NCBI GenBank assembly: GCA_023388995.1
Contig: JAEWFD010000004.1
Coordinates: 62,001 to 126,000, forward strand
DNA: 64,000 nt
From: Bacillota bacterium
GTDB lineage: Bacteria > Bacillota_I > Bacilli_A > Erysipelotrichales > Erysipelotrichaceae
Reading direction: 5' to 3'
The translations under genes and the position numbers were made by a program. The notes beneath the pieces were generated by a model. That model was given only the letters and a program-made list of their open reading frames with translations. It had not been told where the DNA came from and did not search any database. Positions within the stretch are counted from its first letter, which is position 1; every line of letters begins with the position of its first letter. Shown piece after piece: positions 17,189 through 25,830 of this stretch.

Positions 17189-18501
17189 ATGGCATTCATA
17201 ACCTCCCTCACTACTTTGCGATAACCGGTATAACTTTGTAATAAGGAAGCAATTTTATCTTCTTCAAAAAAGAATATTTGCTTCAAAAGCGAATCATCTG
17301 CACGCAATATCGGAAGTACTTGTTTCATGATATATAATTCCAGATTTCGCAATCGTTCTTTTTCTGATTCACTTGCTCTTCGTTTTTGATGCAATGCATC
17401 CAAACCTGTTTCTGTTCTATATTTATAATAACGATATAGGCTTTGAAACCGCTCCGAAAAATTCTGCTGCTCATATCTTCCATAATTTTGCTTCGTTTTA
17501 TGCAAGCGGTCTTCCAGATGCTTGATATAGATCCCTGCTTCTTGAAAATTAGATGTTCGCATCTGTATACTGCGATTTAGAAAGATCCAGGCACTTTCAT
17601 AATCCTTTCTGATAAACGCTTGCATTCCAAGTGTATAATAGCTATTTGCCTTAATTCTAGGCTGTACATTCCATTTGGAGTCTGTTAGCAACTCCGTCAT
17701 TTCTTGATATAAGCTATGGTATTGTTCTTGATCACAGTGCAAAGCAATCGCCATTTGGCAAGTCGTGACAGCAGCCAGCATATTTGCATTCTCATGCTGT
17801 TTGGCTATGCCTTTCAGCTGTCGCGCTAGTTCAGCAGCGCTAAGCACTTGGTTGTTTGCCAGCATGAGCTGCAATTGATTCAATTGGTGCAACATGGACT
17901 GTTCTTCCTGCAAACATACACGTTCTGCCAATGCCTGCAATTTTGCACGATCAAAGTAAGTCACTTGACAGTGATGAAATAATAGATCAATCGTGATCGA
18001 ACGGCTGCTAGGATGCAGTGCATCTAAGAATTGTTCGTATTTCTCATATTGCTTCTGGGTAATACCCTCACCATGCAGATAATACGCACGAATCATTTCT
18101 ATCAGCTCATATGCCTCACGATAATAAATATAGGAACGATATGGCGTCAATTCTTTGATACAGGATCTTGTCAGTTGATCAATTTTCTCAGAATCATACG
18201 TCATGACTGCCCGCCAGATGGCATCGGTATATTGCAGCAGTTGCTGCAACAAATGTTCTGGAGCCACAAAATTTTCTTGCAGCTTATGAAGCAGTTTATC
18301 ATAAATTTCATCGTCCGGAGATACTTCTCCGCGAATCAGGCGATTGTATGTCTTGTCGCAGCAAATCGGGATTCCATTGTGATCTAGTAAAAAGGATGAT
18401 TTCTGCCACTTTTTACTTCGATGCTTGTTCCAATGTTCAAGCCGGTAACATTCAAATAAGAAACCCAACTTTCGCTTCATTACCGGGTCCAGTATAAACA
18501 T
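17185..18501 (-). CDS. RRNPP-like regulator paralogue 4 (XRE-like + TPR)
   Basis: A 438-residue paralogue with start MFILDPVMKRKLGFLFECYR, the family block ICCDKTYNRLIRGE and YDKLLHKLQ. The central FHHCQVTYFD, YYTLGMQAFIRKDYESAWIFL (TPR-like) and SERFQSLYRYYKYR near residue 315 are shared with copies 1 and 2. I place the start at ATG 18501; a TTG five codons earlier directly follows the stop of the preceding gene. It is co-transcribed with the 369-residue protein before it and the 51-residue ORF after it. The promoter of that unit carries a TACGGA box at the same distance as the peptide gene. Confidence 0.7.
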   Translation of the reverse strand: MFILDPVMKRKLGFLFECYRLEHWNKHRSKKWQKSSFLLDHNGIPICCDKTYNRLIRGEVSPDDEIYDKLLHKLQENFVAPEHLLQQLLQYTDAIWRAVMTYDSEKIDQLTRSCIKELTPYRSYIYYREAYELIEMIRAYYLHGEGITQKQYEKYEQFLDALHPSSRSITIDLLFHHCQVTYFDRAKLQALAERVCLQEEQSMLHQLNQLQLMLANNQVLSAAELARQLKGIAKQHENANMLAAVTTCQMAIALHCDQEQYHSLYQEMTELLTDSKWNVQPRIKANSYYTLGMQAFIRKDYESAWIFLNRSIQMRTSNFQEAGIYIKHLEDRLHKTKQNYGRYEQQNFSERFQSLYRYYKYRTETGLDALHQKRRASESEKERLRNLELYIMKQVLPILRADDSLLKQIFFFEEDKIASLLQSYTGYRKVVREVMNAI

Positions 18502-18516
18502 AATAACCCCGATCAA

Positions 18517-19626
18517 TCAAGCAAGATATGTACGTTGCTCAGCCATGGCTTGCAATGGCAAAAATGGAATTTTCCAATCTATGGCAATCTGCGGCTTACG
18601 CAATGCTTGCGTAAATTGGATGCGATAGTTTTGTTGATAGTAAAGTACTACTGGCTTGATCTTCCATTTGCCTGAGGGCAATACATAGTTTAATTCATAT
18701 AAAAGTTTGCCGGATGCATCAATTGCATAGGCATGCAGACTGTCAATTGCCCGGAAGCAAATTTGCTTAATCTCACTTAAATCCAATTTTTGATAGGTAA
18801 CATCTTCTTCATCAATTGTAAGCTGATACACAAAGCCTTCTTCAACGACAAGTAAGATATGGATTTTTGATCCTGATTGTGTCCAATCATATTGAATGAT
18901 TTGTGGCAACCGTGCCAGAATTTGGTTTACTTTTGCCCTTTGTTCGATCTCCAGAGATGCCATCCATGGGAATCGGGATGGACAATGCATAATTTGAATC
19001 TTGCGAAATCCGATTGAATGAATATCGCAAAGATCAACCTGGAAGCGCTCCAGGCAGACATCATCCATGACTTCCAGATATTGCTGTCCTTTAATATTGA
19101 TCCATTGCAATTCCTGAGCATGAATCGGATATGTCTTTTCTTCAAACAAGAATTCTTTGTGGTAATAGCCAAATTGCAGCTCCAGTTGTTCCTTGCGTTT
19201 TAACACCAGTGCAATGCAAAGAATACCATCAATCAGCGTGCAAGCAATATTCATAATTTTTGCTTTTGATTGTAATGCAAGTATCGGTGCTTCAAATAGT
19301 GTTGGCTGATATACTTGCTGCCGAATAAAATGCAATTCGTTGCCTCTTGCACATAATACCAAGACGCGCCCCTTTTCATCCTTTGTTACAAGATGAGAAG
19401 AACCAAATAAGCCTGTGTCAATGGTACAGTATTCTATCCTGCTTTCTCTTTGTTGGATAAAATAATACAATCGACCTTCTTTGTTTCGTACAAACACAAA
19501 GTAATGTTTCTTGTCATCTTGTATTGTATACAGAGAATCAATTGTTTCTAAACATTGTTCTCCTCCAAAATACTGACAAATTCGATGTTCCATACGGAAT
19601 GGTTGCTGACCAACTACAAAATCCAT
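18517..19626 (-). CDS. Unknown 369-residue protein, beta-rich
   Basis: I do not recognise this family. The chain has no signal peptide and no membrane segment. It is built of many short beta-like strands ending in aromatic or charged turns (for example DKKHYFVFVRNKEGRLYYF and GKLLYELNYVLPSGKW), which suggests a beta-propeller-like fold. There are about seven such repeats by eye. The start at 19626 has AAGGAGGGAG upstream; an upstream in-frame start would add a basic tail without a ribosome site. It heads an operon with RRNPP-like regulator 4. A TACGGA box sits upstream of its promoter, so it may be an effector controlled by the peptide system (inference). Confidence 0.6.
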   Translation of the reverse strand: MDFVVGQQPFRMEHRICQYFGGEQCLETIDSLYTIQDDKKHYFVFVRNKEGRLYYFIQQRESRIEYCTIDTGLFGSSHLVTKDEKGRVLVLCARGNELHFIRQQVYQPTLFEAPILALQSKAKIMNIACTLIDGILCIALVLKRKEQLELQFGYYHKEFLFEEKTYPIHAQELQWINIKGQQYLEVMDDVCLERFQVDLCDIHSIGFRKIQIMHCPSRFPWMASLEIEQRAKVNQILARLPQIIQYDWTQSGSKIHILLVVEEGFVYQLTIDEEDVTYQKLDLSEIKQICFRAIDSLHAYAIDASGKLLYELNYVLPSGKWKIKPVVLYYQQNYRIQFTQALRKPQIAIDWKIPFLPLQAMAEQRTYLA

Positions 19627-19757
19627 TTTCTTCTCCCTCCTTTTTCTTTTCGAATGAAAACGTAGAGTTTGCCGGCAAGCAGCCATTCATCAGAGGCTCG
19701 AAAAACACCAAGGCATTGGCATTTGTTACTAGATTCACCAGCGTTACTCGTGGTTAT

Positions 19758-19796
19758 ATTATAAACGAAAGAAAAGAAAACTGGAAAATATACGGA
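19758..19796 (-). promoter_or_regulatory. Promoter of the 369-aa operon with TACGGA box
   Basis: TATAAT at 19758-19763 (minus) has no good -35. TACGGA lies at 19791-19796. The distance from the -10 to the box is 33 bp, identical to that of the peptide gene (13998 to 14031), and the box has the same orientation. Confidence 0.55.
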
Positions 19797-19818
19797 AAAA
19801 GCCAAAAAATAGCTATTA

Positions 19819-19857
19819 TTCGACATTTTTACGGTTTTCCGTAAGATCGATGTCGAA
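19819..19857. repeat. Nested inverted repeats upstream of the 369-aa operon
   Basis: TTCGACAT (19819-19826) and ATGTCGAA (19850-19857) enclose TTACGG (19829-19834) and CCGTAA (19839-19844). All arms are perfect. No T-run follows on either strand, so this is more likely a protein-binding region than a terminator. The ACGG cores resemble the TACGGATT boxes. Nothing else is visible in 19627-19946. Confidence 0.6.
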
Positions 19858-19946
19858 TATTCCGTGTTTTTGGCCTAAAAAGTTGCATTTATAATGTACA
19901 ATTCTTTTTTTCATCAAAAAATAAAAAATTTATTTACTAAAACTTT

Positions 19947-20390
19947 TTACCTTTTTTGCTTTTTAATGAAAGAAGCATCGCTAGTAGCCACTAAAACAGT
20001 ACCATCAAAGGCTTCTCCCCGTACATGAACGATCGTTCCCCCCAGATATTTTACTTGGGCTTTCATCAGCAGCTGGGTATTATTTGGTACGGCACGCAAA
20101 TAAGATACTGCAAGAGTTATGGTAGAAACAATAGAATCAATACTGAGACTGCGAATCAAAATGCCAAATGCAGAATCAAATGCGGTTGCCATGATTCCGC
20201 CATGCAGCACCCCGTTGGGATTCATCTGCCAGGATGCAACCTGTACTGACAGTGTAATTGATTGGTCTTCCAAGCTGCTATCTGCATATTGCAAGTTCAG
20301 CATATGTAAGATATTGTCTTTCGGCATATCATGATCTATTTTCATCAGTGTTGTTTTGACTAGTTCTGCAAATGCATGTTCGTTTATCAT
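19947..20390 (-). CDS. PaaI-family hotdog thioesterase
   Basis: A 147-residue single-domain hotdog-fold protein of the PaaI / YdiI group, which hydrolyses acyl- or aryl-CoA thioesters in the cytoplasm. The key loop NPNGVLHGGIMATAFDSAFG carries the conserved HGG and the acidic catalytic residue on the central helix. The rest shows the usual antiparallel strands ending in ATSDASFIKK. Length matches the family. It is flanked by unrelated genes and has a 130 bp spacer on each side, so it is probably a monocistronic housekeeping gene. The substrate is not predictable. Confidence 0.85.
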   Translation of the reverse strand: MINEHAFAELVKTTLMKIDHDMPKDNILHMLNLQYADSSLEDQSITLSVQVASWQMNPNGVLHGGIMATAFDSAFGILIRSLSIDSIVSTITLAVSYLRAVPNNTQLLMKAQVKYLGGTIVHVRGEAFDGTVLVATSDASFIKKQKR

Positions 20391-20537
20391 TCTATTAGCT
20401 TCCTTTACTTCACAATGAAATTATTATAGAAAAAATGAAGGGGAAATGCAAGCAATGACCGACTCATCTGATTTCATATTGCAGTAAAATTTTTACGATG
20501 CTGCAATCTGCTTGTTCTGCACTAGACTTCGCCATCG

Positions 20538-21479
20538 CTATAAACTGCAGATTCTATTCATAATCGCAGCAAATGAGCTTGGATTGTCAAGCATCATAAA
20601 ATGTCCAGCATCTTCAACCGTGAAAATTTCTTTGCGTGGTGCATGTATTGTTTTAAAATATGATTCAGCTATCGTACTTGGTGCCTGAAAATCTCTTTCG
20701 CCAATAATATAATATACAGGAATTTTATAGTTAAGTGTTTCCTCACGCAAGCTATGAGAAAATAAATACTCCCAGATCTGCTTATTATTGCTCATTCCTT
20801 TTACGATACTTAAAAGATCAGAAATTTGAAAAAGCGGACTTTTAAACAGTGTCTTTAAAACGGGGATAAAATCCATCCCTATTTTGTATTTTCCTTGTAA
20901 TAATCGAATAGTCTGAATCTTCTTTATCATTTGCTTATTATAACTATTTTCAGGATAGTCGCCAATTTTTATTAATTTTTTCAAGTCTTTTTTATGATCT
21001 GCTTCAATTATTAACTCTTTTAGTTTTTGATAACCAAGCTGTTCATTCTCTGTAATGCCGATTACTTGTCCGGCCCCGATGTAATATAACACATCTTCTG
21101 AATGCCGCAAGACAAACAATGAACCTAATACACTTCCAAATGAATGACCTAAGATAACTATTCTTTCTTTGCCGTATTTTGCCTTCAAATAGTTTACCAC
21201 TTCAAGTAAATCTGCTAGCAACTCATCCATAGTCGGATACATCTTTTTGTTTTTCGAAAGGGTCTTTCCGGCACCTCTTTGATCCCAATGAACAACCGTA
21301 TATAAATCAGATAGTGCTTCTTGAAATGCATAGGAAAAGGTTGATTCGGACATTCCGGGTCCGCCATGTATAAATAAAAGTACCGGGAGCTCAGAATTCT
21401 TGTTAGTATAGTGCAATAAGAATTGGTTGATACCATTAATGATTATATATTCCGCAGTAAAATTTGTCTTATTTTTCAT
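20538..21479 (-). CDS. Alpha/beta hydrolase, proline iminopeptidase-like
   Basis: A 313-residue alpha/beta hydrolase. The oxyanion-hole motif HGGPGMSES comes at residue 34 and the WDQRGAGKT block follows near residue 59, both typical of proline iminopeptidases and relatives. The nucleophile elbow is GHSFGS (Ser near residue 113). The acid is in GERDFQAPS and the histidine in EDAGHFMMLD, so the triad is complete. The cap domain is helical. Family knowledge allows an aminopeptidase or another hydrolase. No signal peptide is seen, so it acts in the cytoplasm. It is monocistronic, with a 262 bp gap upstream in which only the terminator of the next gene is visible. Confidence 0.85.
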   Translation of the reverse strand: MKNKTNFTAEYIIINGINQFLLHYTNKNSELPVLLFIHGGPGMSESTFSYAFQEALSDLYTVVHWDQRGAGKTLSKNKKMYPTMDELLADLLEVVNYLKAKYGKERIVILGHSFGSVLGSLFVLRHSEDVLYYIGAGQVIGITENEQLGYQKLKELIIEADHKKDLKKLIKIGDYPENSYNKQMIKKIQTIRLLQGKYKIGMDFIPVLKTLFKSPLFQISDLLSIVKGMSNNKQIWEYLFSHSLREETLNYKIPVYYIIGERDFQAPSTIAESYFKTIHAPRKEIFTVEDAGHFMMLDNPSSFAAIMNRICSL

Positions 21480-21693
21480 TGTTTATCTCCATAAGATTAA
21501 AATTTTTTTAACAATTACGTACTATTATATTTTAACATATTGTTTGACACAAAGGTGATATCCTCCCAAAACAAGATTATTTATTACATTTAATATGCAT
21601 TGTAATATGCTACGGTTGATGAAGTCAGCTTTCATTCGAACGATATATTTGTTTCAGCTATGCAAATTACAATAAATGCAGATTTTTACACAT

Positions 21694-21724
21694 TTAAAAA
21701 AGAGGACTTTAAGCAAAAGTCCTC
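21694..21724 (-). terminator. Terminator of the c-di-GMP operon
   Basis: GAGGACTTT and AAAGTCCTC form a perfect nine bp stem (21702-21710 / 21716-21724) followed by TTTTTTAAATG on the minus strand, 18 bp after the stop of the GGDEF gene. Confidence 0.9.
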
Positions 21725-21741
21725 AATCTGATTTACTATCC

Positions 21742-23982
21742 TTATACCGGCTGTTCCATATACAATGCATATGTATTTTTACCTGAGTTCTTAACGTGAT
21801 ATACCGCCGTATCAGCTTTCTGGAACAATTCTTCAAAGGTAGCCGCATCATGCGGTGCGATCGCAACCCCTATACTGCAGGAAATCAAATTGCCGTCATG
21901 ATTCATCAAGCGATACAATTCCAAATGAGAGCAGACATCGCGAGCCTTGGCAACCGCAACTTCTTTATTGGGAATATCCTTTAAGAAAATCGCAAACTCA
22001 TCACCACCCAGACGCCCGACAATATCATTGGAACGTGTGAGCCCTTTCAGAATTTGTCCGATATCAGCTAAAACGAAATCGCCAAATAAGTGTCCTTTGC
22101 TGTCATTGACTTGTTTAAAATCATCAATATCAATAAACAAGAAGGCATGCAATTCATTTCCGGTTGATTGTTCTAAAATAGCAGTAATCAAATTCTGTGT
22201 TGTTGCTTTATTATACAGACCAGTCAGCTCATCCATATTCGCTTTGCGAAGCAGCTGGGCAATTTCTTTCTTTTCGCGGTCAATATTCAAAATCCGTCCG
22301 ATCGCCTTGCTAGGACGCTGCTGTTCATCAAAAATCGTCGTAATGGTAAAGCGGCACCAGATATATCCGTGGTCTTTCGCCTGAATCCGCACTTCCGCAT
22401 TCTTGATCGGACTATGCGGGAGCGGCGGCAGGAACAAGTCCTGCAATGCATCTTGATCCTCGGGATGAATATGCCCCCGTTCAATCTCATGCAGCGGATA
22501 CTCCTCTTCAACGACTTCATAGCCAAACATTGCACTAAACATCGGTGCCATTTGAATCAGCGAGCTGCGGTAATCAAAGTCAAAGATAACAGAAGACGAC
22601 TGCTCTGCGATAATGCGGTAGCGCTGTTCATTATAATGCAATTCATCCAGAATCTGCATCTGCTTGGTATGATCTAGGATAATCGAGAAATACCATGGAA
22701 TACCATCCGCATCGACCATAAATTGCCCTTTATCCAATACCCAGATTAAGCTGCCATCTTTTTGCTTGATGCGATACTCACTCGTGAGCGGCAAATCACT
22801 ATGCTTTTCAAATGCTTCTTTGCGCAGCTTCTGCAATTGCTCCCGATCTTCTTCATAAACAAGATTCAAGAAGACATTTCGTCCGTTTTCCTCAATTTCC
22901 TCGCGTGTATAGCCAACCAGTTTCAAGAATCCTTCACTCATATAATCGAAATAACCGGATCCCAGTACTCCGCATTTATATAATCCGCCTTGAATATTGC
23001 TGTTGATGAATTCCAGTTGATTCCGGTGATAGGCAATATCTTTGTGGCTGCGCCACATTGCATAAAAGGAATATAACATCACGACCAGCACCATGATGCT
23101 TACTCTGGCCGCCAAAGTCAGCCCTTGCATAAACAGTGCATCCGTTTGCTCCGCAATCACCTGCATCGGAACATAATTGAAAATAAACCAATCATTAATG
23201 CCAAGATTTTCGTACACCATATAATAGCCTTGACCATCAATTTGGAATTGCAAAAAACCGCCTGACAGGGCTCTCATATTATTTCTCAGCTCGGCAAGCT
23301 GCTCATGCGTAACTCCAGCTTTTTCCAAAACGCTGAAAATACTATTCTCTTCCGGAAATTTCATTGCCATTTCATCTTTGCAGATAAAACTCCCGTCATA
23401 ACTCACCAAATAAGAAAAAGACTGACCGCCAAAACGATGTGCCTGGACAATATCATGCAATTCTTCTGTTTCATATGTACTGTGCAGTACAGCTTTGACT
23501 TCATTTTCCTGAATCAGCGGGACTGCAATCGTAAATACCTTGTGACCATCAAACAAAGACGTCAATACATCGGAAACAACAACTTCACCATCCTTGGCAC
23601 GCTGAAAATACCAACGATCACGAATATCTGCCTGCAAGCCATCAGAAGAATGACTTTGTCCATTCAGCTCAGTATAACTGAGCCGATTGAAAGACAACAG
23701 CCTGACAGCTTCTTCCAGTGTTGCTACAATATCGCTGACTTGGTCTATCTTTTGTAATGAAATGGCATGTGCAATTGCTTTGGTAGTCGCTTTATATTCA
23801 CTGATTTTATAATTCAGTGCTTCAGCACTTTGTATTGACGACTCAATCAAATACTCTTTTGCTTGGTCACGCATACTTGTATTCAGTTGACGGTTAAAAT
23901 CCCAAAATGAATAACTGAAAAATCCAATCAACAAACATACACCAATTGTGCGCGCAAGTATTTTGACGATTCTGTCATTCAT
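21742..23982 (-). CDS. Membrane diguanylate cyclase, Cache-PAS-PAS-GGDEF
   Basis: A 746-residue sensor enzyme that makes cyclic di-GMP from two GTP. A first membrane segment at about residues 8-28 is followed by a 260-residue extracellular region of dCache type and a second membrane segment near 295-315. Two PAS domains follow (FLKLVGYTREEIEENG and FSAMFGYEVVEEEYP, each with a PAC block). The C-terminal GGDEF domain has an intact GRLGGDEFAIF active site and an RSND inhibitory I-site five residues before it, so product feedback is expected. The start has GGGGGCG upstream. It lies 27 bp downstream of an EAL gene, so one operon encodes making and breaking of the messenger. Confidence 0.93.
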   Translation of the reverse strand: MNDRIVKILARTIGVCLLIGFFSYSFWDFNRQLNTSMRDQAKEYLIESSIQSAEALNYKISEYKATTKAIAHAISLQKIDQVSDIVATLEEAVRLLSFNRLSYTELNGQSHSSDGLQADIRDRWYFQRAKDGEVVVSDVLTSLFDGHKVFTIAVPLIQENEVKAVLHSTYETEELHDIVQAHRFGGQSFSYLVSYDGSFICKDEMAMKFPEENSIFSVLEKAGVTHEQLAELRNNMRALSGGFLQFQIDGQGYYMVYENLGINDWFIFNYVPMQVIAEQTDALFMQGLTLAARVSIMVLVVMLYSFYAMWRSHKDIAYHRNQLEFINSNIQGGLYKCGVLGSGYFDYMSEGFLKLVGYTREEIEENGRNVFLNLVYEEDREQLQKLRKEAFEKHSDLPLTSEYRIKQKDGSLIWVLDKGQFMVDADGIPWYFSIILDHTKQMQILDELHYNEQRYRIIAEQSSSVIFDFDYRSSLIQMAPMFSAMFGYEVVEEEYPLHEIERGHIHPEDQDALQDLFLPPLPHSPIKNAEVRIQAKDHGYIWCRFTITTIFDEQQRPSKAIGRILNIDREKKEIAQLLRKANMDELTGLYNKATTQNLITAILEQSTGNELHAFLFIDIDDFKQVNDSKGHLFGDFVLADIGQILKGLTRSNDIVGRLGGDEFAIFLKDIPNKEVAVAKARDVCSHLELYRLMNHDGNLISCSIGVAIAPHDAATFEELFQKADTAVYHVKNSGKNTYALYMEQPV

Positions 23983-24009
23983 AAAAACGCCCCCTTACTT
24001 ACACAACTT

Positions 24010-25593
24010 CTAAAATGCAATTCGTTCGAATTCTTGTATCATCATCGGTCGGGCAAAGAAGAATCCTTGAGCAACTTCACAACCTACATGTTCTAAGAAG
24101 GCAACTTGCTCATCTGTCTCCACACCTTCCGAAATGACCCGAATATCCAATGCTTCCGCCATGTGGATCACATTTTTAATGACAATTTTTTCGCGGTCAC
24201 TGCTTTTTTGGGAGTGGAAGAAGTCGCGATCCAGCTTTAAAATGTCAGCTGGAATATCTTTCAGCAACTTCAAGGAAGAATATCCTGATCCGAAATCATC
24301 AATTGCAACCATAAATCCATGCTCTTTTAATTTCAAAAAAGTAGGAATGAGATTTTTAAAATTCAAATCCAAGGTCGTTTCTGTTAATTCCAGTTCAATC
24401 CAATGGGAAGGAATTTGATGGCGATTCAGTATCGCAATCAAATCTTCTGCTAGATGATCATTGTTCATGTGCAGCCGCGACAAATTCACAGAAATCGGCA
24501 GCGGTTCCAGCCCTTGCTTGATCCACTGTGCAATCAAGGAACAAACTTGATCTAATACATAATAATCCAACTTCACTACAAATCCGTTCTGTTCGAACAG
24601 CGGAATGAAACTTGCAGGATTTAGAAAGCCCTTTTGACTATGATTCCAGCGTACTAAGGCTTCTGCCCCGCAAATGCGGCGATCTGACAAGGTATATTTC
24701 GGCTGCAAGTATACTTCAAATTCTTTGTGATTCAAAGCCCGGTACATATCGGATTCCAGCTCTGTTTCGTAAATAAACATATCACGCATTTCATCCCGGT
24801 AGCAGACATAAGATTGATTGGTATTTCGCTTGCTGACTTTTTTTGCCATATTAGCCCGGTCGTTCATTAAGCTGAAATCCAGAGTTGGATCGGTAATCAC
24901 ATAAATCCCTACCGATACTTGCAAATATGGCAGGTCTACCTCATGGTAGATATCATCAATCATCTGATCCAACCGCTTGCATAGCAGCTGCTGCGTTTCG
25001 TACTTCATCAGTATCGTAAAATGATCACTGACCATCCGGCCGAACATCTCCTGTTCATCCAGATGACTGGCAATGCAATCACCCATGCTTTTTAAAACCT
25101 GATTGCCGCGATCATATCCATACACATCATTTAATGCTTTAAAGCGATCTACATCCAAGGAGATTAATGCATATATCTGTTTGTATTCCTGAAACAGCAT
25201 ATTCTTTGAATCCTGCTTCAACTTATGAAAATTATTGCGTTTGGTAATCGGATCGATATATGCAATTCGTTCCAATTCCATACGATTCTGTCTTTGCTTG
25301 CTGATCATGTAACAGATTACACTCAAAAATGCGACTACCAAAAAACTTTGTATTAAAATCATCGAAATAAAAACATTTTCATCTGCCAGCGATACAACTG
25401 ACTGCCAGCTCATGTTGGGCACTAAGGTCATGCTTTCGGCGCTGGATAATACTGCTAAATCACGCCATCCCATTTGTCCAATTTTGCCCGTATGTACTTG
25501 CAAATGCAGTATTTTAGCTTGTATATTATATACAAATCCGCTCCAAGCAAATAAACCCGTCAAAACGAAAATCAGCAATCTCTTCCACTTCAT
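24010..25593 (-). CDS. Membrane c-di-GMP phosphodiesterase, degenerate GGDEF + EAL
   Basis: A 527-residue protein with a membrane segment at the N-terminus and a second near residues 80-100, flanking a short extracellular loop. The GGDEF-like domain that follows has lost its signature (GRMVSDHFTI in place of GGDEF), so it should not make c-di-GMP and may bind GTP as a regulator. The EAL domain looks active: AEALVRW, the DDFGSGYSSL loop, KLDRDF and SEGVET are all intact. Hydrolysis of c-di-GMP to pGpG is expected. I chose ATG 25593 because AAGGAG lies seven bases before it. It is the first gene of the operon with the diguanylate cyclase. Confidence 0.92.
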   Translation of the reverse strand: MKWKRLLIFVLTGLFAWSGFVYNIQAKILHLQVHTGKIGQMGWRDLAVLSSAESMTLVPNMSWQSVVSLADENVFISMILIQSFLVVAFLSVICYMISKQRQNRMELERIAYIDPITKRNNFHKLKQDSKNMLFQEYKQIYALISLDVDRFKALNDVYGYDRGNQVLKSMGDCIASHLDEQEMFGRMVSDHFTILMKYETQQLLCKRLDQMIDDIYHEVDLPYLQVSVGIYVITDPTLDFSLMNDRANMAKKVSKRNTNQSYVCYRDEMRDMFIYETELESDMYRALNHKEFEVYLQPKYTLSDRRICGAEALVRWNHSQKGFLNPASFIPLFEQNGFVVKLDYYVLDQVCSLIAQWIKQGLEPLPISVNLSRLHMNNDHLAEDLIAILNRHQIPSHWIELELTETTLDLNFKNLIPTFLKLKEHGFMVAIDDFGSGYSSLKLLKDIPADILKLDRDFFHSQKSSDREKIVIKNVIHMAEALDIRVISEGVETDEQVAFLEHVGCEVAQGFFFARPMMIQEFERIAF

Positions 25594-25830
25594 GTGTAGT
25601 CTCCTTATGCTTCCCTGCATCCCCCAAATTTATTTCCTAAATTCGTTTGAAAACCCTTTACATTTTAACACAGTTCTACTTCGAACACTAGCCTATTCAT
25701 GGAAATGTATAGAAAAGGATTACCAATAATAGCAAATTTCATGCTCTCTTTTGAACACCGTCTTAGAGAAATCAAAATCGTTACTGTTTTCCGTTGTTTT
25801 TCTATGATATAATAACCTACGGTGATTGAA

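Noticed and set aside
19816..19914. Minus-strand ORF of 32 codons starting MKKRIVHYKC
   Set aside because: No ribosome site, no hydrophobic leader, and it runs through the nested inverted repeats; not a second pheromone gene.
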